A stretch of 64,000 nucleotides of DNA, from the NCBI GenBank assembly GCA_025024175.1, contig QCXZ01000064.1, positions 45,901,325 to 45,965,324 of the forward strand, in the 5' to 3' direction. Both the position numbers and the translations under genes were made by a program. The notes under the pieces were generated by a model, which saw only the letters and a list, made by a program, of their open reading frames with translations, did no database searches and was not told the DNA's origin. Of this stretch, positions 1 through 11,500 are shown one piece after another; within the stretch, counting starts at the first letter, position 1, and each line of letters opens with the position of its first letter. This stretch comes from Rhyzopertha dominica (lineage: Eukaryota > Arthropoda > Insecta > Coleoptera > Bostrichidae).

Positions 1-2535
1 AAAAAAATAATTTAGGTTTGGCAGGTAAACTTGACATGCATAGAAGAAAAAGATGGATTGTGCTCTACAGGCACGAGAATGTTTACCACCTATCTTTACC
101 TGTTAGTCCACACCTTTGTAACAGCACAAATTAATGATGACATGGAAAAGTCGAAATGAATAATATTTTTATTAATGACGAAAGTTTCAATTAATTTACC
201 AGGGTGAATAGATTGGTCATATTTGAAAGAAAATAATTAATTTTCAATAACGTCCTTAATTTTTTTAATTAAAGTGTCTGCTTAGTTTAGAAAACTACAA
301 TACCTGTTTCTTTTTGTCAAAACTAACTTTCAAACTATTTCTTTCCCAGAACTTTTTGGATTGGTGAATTTATTATCCATTAAAATAGTCTGATTTGACA
401 TAGGTAACTATAAATTATATACAATTTCACATTTGCACAATGATTATTATTATCAAGAGTATGGGCATGTCCACCACTTTTTTTTTATTGCATATATCGA
501 ATCTACAACTCAAAATATATTAAACAGTACAGCTGCAGTTTTTTTTGTGCTATGATAAACAGCAAGAAAAAATATTATTGTATTGTTAAATTTAATTTTT
601 TTGTCGTTGTTACGTATGTGGATTTCAACGAATCAACCTCTGCTACGTCATTGATTTTTACCCATAATGCGTAGCAAAACTGTTACTATGCCGATACATG
701 CTAGGTTGTCATATTGTGTTTTTAATCCGTTAATGTAATACACACTCTTTTTAATTTACGTAAATTTATACTTTTCTTAGCCGTGGACTTCTACTAATAT
801 GTGAAATGTAACTTAATACTAAATGTTAAACACAAATCAGTAGTGTATGATCCTTGTATATGTATAAACAAGGGTATGATTGTGCGCGTCTAAACCTTTG
901 CACGTTATGGCAACAGCGCGCATACAAACGAAGAAAACAGCTGTCGGGCCTCGAGCATGTTATGACTGTCAACGTGTCAACAATAACAATACACCGTCCG
1001 TCGTCGCGCTGTCTGTCATGTGTTTAAGATGTCCCGTACTACCGGTTCCTACGCTAAAGAAAATAACGTATACCCCTTCTGCCGAAAGGTGTGGCTAATC
1101 CATCTACGTCACAGCCATTGTTATTTCAAAATAGGACAACTTTAATTAGGCATTTTGCAAATTAATTAGGGAATTTTTTTGAAAATTATTGCACAGAATT
1201 AACCTTTAGACTACTATATTTTGGATACATGTGTTATTTACAAAAAAAAATTGAAAGTGGACATCCCCATTGTGCGACCGCCAGCCATATTTAAACATTT
1301 CATATCATAACTAGATTCAAGCTTAGGCCTAATTTATTGATATTGTGCTTTACAAAAAATGAAATACAAATTATGCTATCAAGACCATTTTTCGCCATAC
1401 AAGAGGAAACTAATAAAGTAATGTTTTTCTTAAAAAGTTAAGTATTGTTGTTTATTATTATTAAATACTTGCTTAAACAATCATTCAGCAGCTTCTTCTC
1501 AAGGAAATGCTAGACAGGTTATATAAGGAATTGCCGTCACGTTCGCCGCCTGCTGACCTGTTTTTATGAACGACCTAGATCTAATCTATTTCTGTTGAAA
1601 GTTGATGAATTTGTTCTTTAGGAAACATGGCAGTCTACATATGTCAAATTGAAATTAAGAAGTGACTTACTGTTGGATGTTATAAGTATTTATTTATTTT
1701 ACTGAATAAATGGAATCTTCTATATACTTAACAGCTCCTACCCCCCCCCCCCCAAAAAAAGACTGGCTTGGTCCCAAATCTATGGTCAATATCTGTTAAA
1801 TATGTTGAAGTTCAGGTAATTCAGGGTATGTCGACCTGGAAAGTTATACACAAAGAGTACTGTTTTATCTTTTTAGCTGAGCTTTCGAATTTATTTAAAT
1901 TCTTCATAAGAGCATCTAAAATTAATAAATTAATTCTTACAACAAACTATATGGGACTTTATAGTTACACTTATAGAAAATTGAGGCTATGTGTAAATGA
2001 TCAAATATATGCAATAGTGTTTTTTACGAACTTAAGTTTTAAACCACAAATGACTTGTGTCAAATAAAATTAATTAATTTGTTTCTCATGTAATTTCCTG
2101 TGATAACAGATAGGTGTAAATATCGCATAATCACTTACACATAGCCTCAAATTTCTGTAAGTAAAGTATAAGGTTCCATATAGTTTGTTGTAAGAATTAG
2201 TTAATTGTAGATGCTCTGACGAAGAATTATATAAAATTAATAAATTTGAAAGCTTAGCTCAAAAGAGAAGAGTACAGTTTGTGTATAGCTTTCCAGGTCG
2301 ACATACCCTGAATTACTTGAACTTAAACATACTACAACCATTATAGCCTCCAGCTTATCTGATAAATATGTATATTACACCTATAGAAAGTGGTTTTTAA
2401 TAGTATTGACTGAAGCACACAAAAATATCAATTCAAAATTTACCTCAAATCCTCTTTCCATCTGCATGTTGCATAAAAGTAACGATAAATATCACTGCAT
2501 TAGCATTATAGCAAAATAGAATTAATTATACTTAC
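1..2535. other. Intron or 3' region of vasa; no exon recognised
   Basis: The donor site that ends the last visible vasa exon lies at 2535, so this stretch should be intron of that minus-strand gene. I looked on the minus strand for the next helicase motifs (SAT, the RGLD region, HRIGRTGR) and found none, so the remaining exons must lie left of the window. It contains a 14-base C homopolymer followed by A's near 1741-1760, a long inverted repeat (listed separately) and otherwise AT-rich sequence. The open frame at 880-1098 has no recognisable protein features. Confidence 0.6.
1783..2346. repeat. Long imperfect inverted repeat (fold-back/MITE-like)
   Basis: The left arm, about 1783-2004, and the right arm, about 2113-2346, are reverse complements over more than 200 bases. 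By eye they are roughly 80-85% identical. They share blocks such as AATTCAGGGTATGTCGACCT, AACAAACTATATGG and GAGGCTATGTGTAA. The spacer is about 110 bases. No transposase is encoded. It is most simply a fold-back or MITE-type insertion, but the exact ends and target duplication could not be set. Confidence 0.7.
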
Positions 2536-5500
2536 GGGAGGTGCNATGTTAGCGTCATTGAGCATTTCTTNAACAGCAGGCAAGAATCCCATGTCTAACA
2601 TACGATCAGCTTCATCCAGCACAACAAAACGAGTTGATTGAAATGAAATATGGCCACGTTTCACGAAATCAGCCATTCTGCCCGGTGTGGCGACCAAAAT
2701 ATGACAGCCTTTCTAAATTAAAAAAAAAAGAAAAAGATATTTTAAAGAGTGTTTTCACTACACAAAATTCTTACACTCACTTGCACCTGAGCTCTTTGAT
2801 GATTGGTGGAAGTTCCACCGTAAGTCACCACTACCTTAATCATGGAATTATATGCAAACTTTCGAGCTTGTTCATAGATCTGTATGGTCAATTCCCTCGT
2901 AGGTGAAACAATTACGACCTGCGGCTGAGCACAATTTCCATCTGTGACACATTCCACTTGTTCAGACAGAAGGCAATTGATTATTGGAAGCAGAAATGCA
3001 GCCTGAAAGAAAAAAGATAAGTTTCAATCTCTATACTCATCACAACATAAACAGCTAGTATAACTGTAATACATCATTTTGTTTTATTTACACTCATAAA
3101 TTAAAAGGAAAGCCTTTGAAACACCTGACCACGAATTTCTCATTGATGAATTATCTGGTTGCAAGCTTCTCAATTCCAAACTTTTTTAATTTTCTTAATT
3201 TTTATTCAGTTTAATAATAACATGTTGTTATGCAACCATTTTATGTAGTCGAAAAATTTCCAGTTCTAAGGTGATGCACTTTCTAATTAAGACTAATTGT
3301 TTTTAATAATTGAAGCAATCATTTGAAAAAATTAAATAAAAATCATATTTTCTAGTACTCTCATTAAGTTTGTTACCATAAGATCAAGGTAATTTTATAT
3401 AAAAAAAAACATGTTATTTAACTTCAAAAAACTTCAGAGACTTACTCGTAGATGATACCAATCTCATTTTGTTGTGTTAAGGAATAAAATAACTTTGTTC
3501 GATGGTCTAGGCAAGACATTTTCATAAGTAAAAAATATCAATTATATCAGTATGTAATAACGATAAATGACAAAGTGCAATTTTTGACATTTAGCACTCA
3601 TAAAAATTAAAAGCATTATTTTACTTGTGCAGATAAATCATTAAAGCTGCATCTAGCAATTAAAATTAGAATTTTGTAACAAAATAAAATACATAGATAT
3701 TGATGTAAATCTGTTTATATTATACAAAATACAATCAACTTATAGGTTTATCTTGGGAATTTTTCTCCTTTTTAACTACTTCCCTTTTCATTTTTAATTG
3801 TTACACTTCTAAAAAATAATATATAATTTCTGCATCTTTTTTTGGCTGCAGACTACTGATAAAAGTACACTAACTTAGCTTCCAATGAAAGGTCATCATC
3901 TTTTAGTATAATATAGACAAATGCCGCCAATTACCAATACGAAGTCGCTTCCTATATTGCCATAAAAGTACCTACATTTAATTTAAAAAATTTCTTTGGC
4001 AAAAACAAATACACATGATTTAGTTTTATCACATTTCGTATGGTATATGCAACAATTTAAGTGGGAGCTATTCTATAAAATATGGATATCAATGTACTTT
4101 TGTTGTCACTAGGAATAAACCCTTTTAAATAGACTCAAAATAGTCTCTAGCTTTTCCAATCCAGAAATTTTAGTGAGTATATATTTTGTCGCTATAATAA
4201 AAAAAGAAAGTTGCCCAGTCCCCAAATTGTGATAAGTCACCCAATCTGGCAACCATTTTTTAAAGTGCATAGCATGTGCACCATGGAAGGATCACTCTAA
4301 AACCTTGATTTGTGCATTCTTTAGTGATGTGTTATTTTTTTTAACATAATATAATATGGAGAATCATAGTACACATTGGACAAGCTAACAAGCATGATCT
4401 AGGTTCTAGGAAATACAAAATGCTGTGAAATGTGCCAGCTGACAGCTAAAACTTCACTAGCGCCTTGGTGGAAAAAAATTAAATGNCTAACAGAAACAAT
4501 TCTTTTTTGAATAAAGTGAATATTTTCAAAGGTGCACTGTTTGTGAAACGAAATCACTATATTGATTAGCTTGCAAACAAGCAGTTTTTGTTGTGCATTG
4601 CTTCACACGATTTATCAAATAATTCAACGATCGTTTTGACAGGACGGTCATTCCCAAGTACAAAAACTGTACTGAAGCCAGTGTAAATTGCCTCCTCACC
4701 CTCACCAATACAGTTGTAGAATCAATGCTTGCTCTTTTTGGGCTGAAGTTGGGGTTGGAGTGTTATTATAATTTAGCAATTTAGTTGGAATTTCTTTTTT
4801 GCCTGTTTGCCATATTATTTCTGATGTTGAGCTTTTTTTATTTCAAAAAGATTTAGTTTTTACTTTTCCTTTAGCAGTGCAAAACCCTTATATTGCTTTC
4901 ATCAGAATAATGCTTAACAAAACGCAAAACCCATTAATTTTTTTTTCAAGGCATGTTTGCAATATGTTCTTTAACTCTGTTTTTGATAGCTCTAACTAAT
5001 TAGCCTTATATCATGGCACACTCTCAATTCAAAAAGCCACTTTTTCCAATTTATTAATCTTGGGTGTGTAATTAACCAATAGACCTACGAACTTTTTTGA
5101 TACAATTTAATGAAGTGAACATATTATAATCAACAAAAGTATCTGAAATCCAATACTACTTACATTGTACACAATTAAAATTAGTGAACGCCTAATTTTG
5201 AGGTTATTCGTCTTTGACAAAGATTACAGGTGTAATCGAAACGTCAGACTATTAACTTTTTGTCAGCGTTTTCAAGAGACAGCGATCTATCAGACAAAAT
5301 ATTATCTTGCACCTATCTCTACTTTATTTAGTACAAGGCGCACTTCTACACCGCGGGATTGTTGTCGTTTCGTTAAATGTCATGTACAACCTAACGTTAA
5401 TCTCCACATACTACCTTGGGCGATAGTATTACTTACAGAAAAATAAATTTATTTTGTGTTGTGTTGGGTGATTATGGCTACAATATATGGGAATATAATT

Positions 5501-8500
5501 ATAATTTGTGCTATGTCTGCATAAAAAATAAAAATACACATCTAAATTCAGTAACTTATTATTAAAAAGTATCGGTATCAGATGGTGGTATCAGAAATGT
5601 AGTATCGGCCAAGCTCTACCAATTTTTGTACCTTTTTGAGAATGCCCATCCTGTCCCAACAATCACCCAATTATTTGATAAATAGTGGGAAACAAAGCAC
5701 AAACAAAAATCAGCTTGTTTATACTTTTCTAATTAAAAATATGTTACTGGCTTAAGACCTCTAGTGATGACTTTTCGGCAGCTACTATTAAGTTGAAAAA
5801 AAAAAAAACTCACCGTCTTCCCAGATCCTGTCTGAGCACAAGCCATCAGATCTCTTCCTGCCATTATGATCGGAACTGAGTACTTCTGAATAGGAGTTGG
5901 CTTTGTATAACCTGACTTTTGGACATTTTCCAGCACCAAGGGACGCAAACCGGAAGCTTCAAAACTCTTGATGGGAGGAGGACAGTTTTCCCCTGACACC
6001 TGTTAGAAATAGAATACAAAGGTAAACACTTGCAAATAAGTATAGATTTTAATTTAAAACATACATTCACTGTTATGTCGTCGTACTTGGCAAAGTTAAT
6101 GCCTGTGGTTATAGTGCTGAAAAGTTCACTCTCATCAGATGTGGGATCAGGAGGAACATATATTTCCCGTGGCTTCTTTTCCTCTCCATCTTCACCACCT
6201 AAAAACGGTATTTAATTATTAGAATATAACACGACAAAAATGACCACAGTATTAATAGAACAGATTTCTCTAGCTGGAATTGAAAGGGTTCTTTACATTT
6301 TTTGTTCGCCATGTAGAACGGATCATTTATATTTAAAAAATTATTTATAAATGGTTTTCAAATGGACCTGCTCCACATTTAAAGAATTGCTGTAATCTTT
6401 ATGCAGAGCTTATCTACAGTGATAAAAAAAAGTATGTGGGTTAAGTAATTTAATGTGACTCATTCAGATTTTTACAAATCTTGCAACTGAACATTGATTT
6501 TCTTAAATTAATTTAAAATTAGTAACAACATGCATGCAATAACATTTACCTCACCTTAAGTACATGGCAAATCTGTGGTGTGGCGGGCTGTTTTATTTAC
6601 GTTTAATTTTGAGAATAGGAACAAAAACAAATATTTAACTACTCGCCCAATGACTGATATACTTACGCATACACTTAAACCAATTTTGAAAGCAATTATT
6701 CCATTCCAAATGAAGTATTTCCAAAACATGATTTCTGAACGCTTCAGCCATATACCCCTCAATTTGACCCTTTTTCGAGCTAGCATGTTTCTGAAAATTG
6801 TGCAACCTTTCCATTATTCGATACCTTTAAAGATGTTTTGGAAAAAAGATAGAAACTGCTTCTTTTTTTACAAATGGCTGACACGAAAATTGTAATGAAA
6901 AATTCGTTGCAGGCTTCAGGTGTCTATTTCAGGTAAGTACAATGTTGCCAACCGTACATTGGAAAACTTCGTCACTATGTTCTCTTGAAATTCCGTTACT
7001 TCCTGCTACGGTTATGGTCTTTAATTGACTAGTTTTTATACTTTGTGTAAGTATATGTTTTTTAGGTATTTATTTCAGAGTATCATTGCAAGAAACAATA
7101 TTTGTATCAGTTTATTGCTCAATACATAAACAAATTAATGCAAATAAACCTCTATAAAGAAACACCAAGCCATTTGATAGAAATGAACAGGAAGGTTGAC
7201 TAAAGGAATCAGGTTGTTGCATGACAATGACATGACATTTATTTAGCCTTACACAAACACAAATCACAATTAGGCTTTTTAGAACACGTGACTTTTGAGC
7301 GACTGCCAGGGGGCAAATTTCAAAACGATGCAGCTTGTAGCGCGCTGTCATAGAAACCCCATTACTTAATGCCAACGTCAGTCGCTAGAGCTGGGACATT
7401 CGATTAAATTCAAATCGTTCAATCAATCGCGTAGATTCGGATCATCCAAGTCGTTCATAAGGATCGTGAATTGAAAGTGACAGCGGTGTCTCCTGTCTCG
7501 CCACAGCATATAAATATGCTGTCATGCTGTTTTCTCGTCGTGTGCTGTCGTCAGCCGTTAACCATGTACGACGCACGAACGACGCTGATTCATTAGCTGT
7601 GAGCCAAATCAAGGCATGAGTCATTCAATTTGAACGACTTGGTCATGAAGGACCCAACTCTATCAGCCACGCGTCCGTTTCCAGGGTTTCGCAGGCGCAT
7701 TCCATGCGTGCGCTTTTTGCCCCCTGGACGCCATATTGGATGACGTAATCTTAAAAAGCCTAATAGGGTCGTCCCGCACATTAAAATTTGATAGTTTTAA
7801 CCTATGCCTTTTATTGCTTACATCATGAATACTAGTACTACGAATCTATTTTGCTTTCAGATTAATTCAACTCGTAACAAACGGCGGTAGAAAAATTACC
7901 TTGTTTCAAACATTTCCTTAAATCCGCCAACAACTACGTAAAAGGTTCCTAATTTCCCTCATGCGCACTGTTACAGCTCTCTAGATAGCAGGCGCTCAGT
8001 GTTGTCAGTTTTATAAATAGCCAGAGAAATACAAATAATGCAATGGGAGTGAGAAAGAGGGGCGAAGGTATATCCGTCAACGTGAATATTATAATGTAAA
8101 CATAGGAATAACCTGTAACTTTATCAGCACTAGTATTCTTAGAACACGGAACAAAACACTTCTTAACGTAAGCCATTCTTACATTAAAAAAACAACAGAT
8201 TACCCAAATACTTCGACAACATCTTGCTTCACAACTTAATCTGGCAAATACGAAACTCGAAAGTTTGACCAAACTATGTAAACAAAAACACATGGCTAGA
8301 GTTGTTAGGGTTATTCGTTGCACATGTGACACATGCAGCACGTGCGAATGTGCGGTGTTGTCAGCGATACTTTACCGTTTTCTTCCTAACGACGGCGAGA
8401 GATCGTCCTGGCAGTTTCAAAATGTATCATATCGTTGTCATACGAAACTAAACTAAACATTATCAAGCTTCAAGCGTCGTTTAATGGGGTTGTAAACCAT

Positions 8501-11500
8501 ATTTTTTTTTATTGCAGAATATGAATCTACATAAAAAATAATAGACCCCTGTTTATTCATTTTTTTCCATATCACTTAAACGTAAAAAAAATGGTAAAGT
8601 TTAAATATTTGAATGTGTGACGTAGGTTGACCCTGCCGCTTGTGATTGGCAGCAGCTGTGTGTTGTTGCCAGGACACAATAATTTTCAGCGTTTCAGTTG
8701 CCTATGCGTGTTTTTCGCTGTCAACTGCTTACAAACAGACGATGAGCGTCATTAATAACCTCTCAGTAACGCTCGTGTTTTTTGCTTTTGTTTATCGATC
8801 ACGATTATATCGTTCAAAACGCGGACGAAATGGCTGCTGAGAAGAAATGTTTTGTGCCAACATACACAAATACTAGTATTGTTGCTCTAGAGAAGAAATT
8901 TTTAATTGTACCCGAAGAAAAATCGTGACGAAAATTGTGGTGTGATGCAGTAGGTACAGCACTAACAGTAAGTGGCTTGTGTTAAAGAAAATAGAGGCAA
9001 AAATATAAAATATAAATCCTCCTCGCAAAACCAAGTCAAACGTAAATGTAAACACACAGATCATCTGTCTATCTGTACAGTGTTGCCACTGGGGCTGGTA
9101 GAAATTCTGCTAGATTGGCGCATTGAATCTGCTAAAATTTTTAAGACAGGGTAATCTGTTGATATACAAGGGGATTTATTATTTATTTTACATAAATAAT
9201 TATTATTTTTCTACATATTATGCTATAGCGTTAAAAATTTCGTTGTCGAGCTCATCATGTTCCTTCCAGAAATATGTTTCGTAGCTTTTTACTTCGTTTA
9301 AGATAATAATAATATCTGCTTCATTTGACAGTCTGAGCTGCAAGGTGAAACACACAAGAACTAGTGAGACGTTGGTAAAATTTTGGGTTGGCAAGTAAAA
9401 AAAGCAGGAAATATAATATTTCCCAGGCATCGATTGTAGATACTTCATGTCTAAGCTTCCCATATTTATACGCTAAAGTGAAACATTTAACATTAATTAA
9501 AGACTTTTTTATTCCGTTAAAATATCCGCTAACTGCTAAAACATATATTTTTCCGTTGGACGAGAATTTTATCTGCTAAGTTGGCAACACTGAACAGATG
9601 TCTCTTCTATGAGTCAAATGCGAAATCACGGTAGGTTTACAGTTGCGAAATGCGATCCCACCACACTCCCCCACTCTAGCCGGGTCAAGCGACGTTGCTA
9701 GCAATATTTGAATTTGGCGAAAAACTTTAAAAGGCGAAAATAAGACAATATAGCATTAGAAATATTTTTTTGTTGCTAGTATCTCACTTCATTGGGTCTA
9801 GGAAAACCTACAAATGTGTTGCAATAACAATTTGTAATCGAGGGCTACAACCCCATTCCTCATAATAATAACATTAGTTCAAAAGCAGGTTCGATGGTTA
9901 AAGTGCTTTCGTGTTTCAGCAAAAGGCCAGTGAATGTGCTTATTATATTGAACTGCTCATTATAGAATAAACTGACTGAAGGATGATTAAAGTTATTTTC
10001 ATAAATACGCCTTAAGTTGACCTAGGTATCAATGTCACAATGCCAGTTTACGAGTACATTCCTCATGGTATCGCGAAAATTTGCCCACATTGGCAACGCG
10101 ACGCAGCTCAAAAAAAAATGTAAACAAATATTACTTGCAATGCCACTAGAGCACTGGCCATTATTGGTGTTTCTCGCTTTCGTCAGCATGAGAACCTTTT
10201 ACGTCATCTCCATCGCGGAATATCGAGACATTTGAAACGGATATTAAAAAATCCATATTTTCACATTTTTTTCTCAGTAAAGAAGAACCGGAAAAAATCA
10301 CAAAAAATGTATTTGTGCTTCTATTTTTATGTACATTTTAAATGTAAAATAAAATAAAAAATGTGGGACGACCTCATTGCAGTCACATTTTATCGCTGGA
10401 AACTGTAAGCCAACTAGAATAAGGATCTTTAATAGGAAAATAGATGACAATGTCATCTGTCGGCAATGAACTGGCACGACAGGGCACGATGACAAAGGCA
10501 CATTAGCTGCCTAAACAGGTACTACTTCCTAGATGAAGTGAATCTGACAAGTTGGCATGCACAGATGAGCATTTTAAGGGTTTTTACTTGTTACAAGTTG
10601 TCGGCATCCAAAATGGGCAGATGGTTTCTATCTACACCGACTTGTTTCATGAAAACCTGAAATTCCTGCGATATGTATAAGGTGCACAATAATCAATCTA
10701 ATGATCAGAGACTAATTCAGGTATCCTCCATCACAACAAAATTCTGTTCCACACAAAATTAATCACAGCTTTGTAATGACACTTGGTGGTCCTAACAGAT
10801 AAAAAATTATATTTTGTATATCTCATAATTATTAGTAAATTTAAATTAATGAAATTTCTACTGAAGGTTATATAGGAGTACAAGAACATTTTTGAGAAAC
10901 TAAAAAAGGCAAAACATTTTACACAATTACTAATGAACTTTAAGATGCAAATAAACCACTACATCAAATGCATAAAAACATTCTAGACCTAGAGAAAAAT
11001 GTTCTTTCTAAGACAATCAATCACTTACCTTGTGAGTCAAAGTCATCTCTACCGCCATCTCTGCCACCACCTCTACCGCCCCCTCGACCTCCACGACCTC
11101 TGCCCCTTCCACGTCCACGCCCACCACCAAACTCGTTGCCGTTTCCGTTGTCATCACCGAAGCCTCCACCTCCACCCCAACTGTCGTTATCATGGTCTTT
11201 ACTGCCAAATCCATCATTTTTCTTGCCCCAACCACCATCATCACTGTTCTTGCCCCAACCGCCATCGTCATTTTTCTTGCCCCATCCGCCATCTTCATTA
11301 TCATCGTTATTAAACCCTCCACGGCCTCCACCTCTACCTCTTCCTCCGCCACGTCCACCACGTCCTGTAAAAACAATACATTTTAGTTATAACCCGGTTT
11401 TAGACGATTACATGAAAAAACTCTCACTTTCAAAAATGAAATATGTCAAGAAGGAAAATTAAGCAAACAGAAAATTACTTGTCTAATGGCATCGAATATG

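Larger units (their letters stand above)
3003..5813. other. Vasa intron with repeat fragments
   Basis: A 2.8 kb intron between the exons encoding motif I and motif Ia. It holds one copy of a dispersed repeat (about 3925-4260) and a Penelope-type terminal fragment (about 5195-5300), both listed separately. The rest is AT-rich with no coding sequence I can support. Confidence 0.6.
6199..11028. other. Largest vasa intron, carrying two TIR elements
   Basis: A 4.8 kb intron between the RGG exon and the IYVPPDP exon. The flanking exon phases fit each other directly (1 + 2), so no extra exon is required. It holds a 488-bp TIR element at 7273-7760 and a candidate one at 9078-9592. The rest, including the GC-richer stretch around 8590-8840, showed nothing I can name. 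Confidence 0.55.

Noticed and set aside
880..1098. 72-codon open frame, plus strand
   Set aside because: No homology features, no splice or promoter context; likely chance in a GC-richer patch.
2443..2468. Possible short vasa exon (CAG|ATGGAAAGAGGATTTGAG|GTAAAT on the minus strand)
   Set aside because: Splice-like borders, but the six codons MERGFE do not fit the region after motif II, where the SAT motif is expected.
7442..7781. Two minus-strand open frames of about 60 codons
   Set aside because: They lie within or across the edge of the 488-bp MITE and show no protein features.
9070..9600. 8-bp hAT target duplication around the 9078-9592 element
   Set aside because: The flanking 8-mers do not match as direct repeats; only the inverted ends are retained as evidence.
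10968..11462. Proline-rich open frame on the plus strand (164 codons)
   Set aside because: It is the antisense shadow of the Gly/Arg-rich vasa exon 11364-11029; the minus-strand frame has splice sites and in-phase neighbours.
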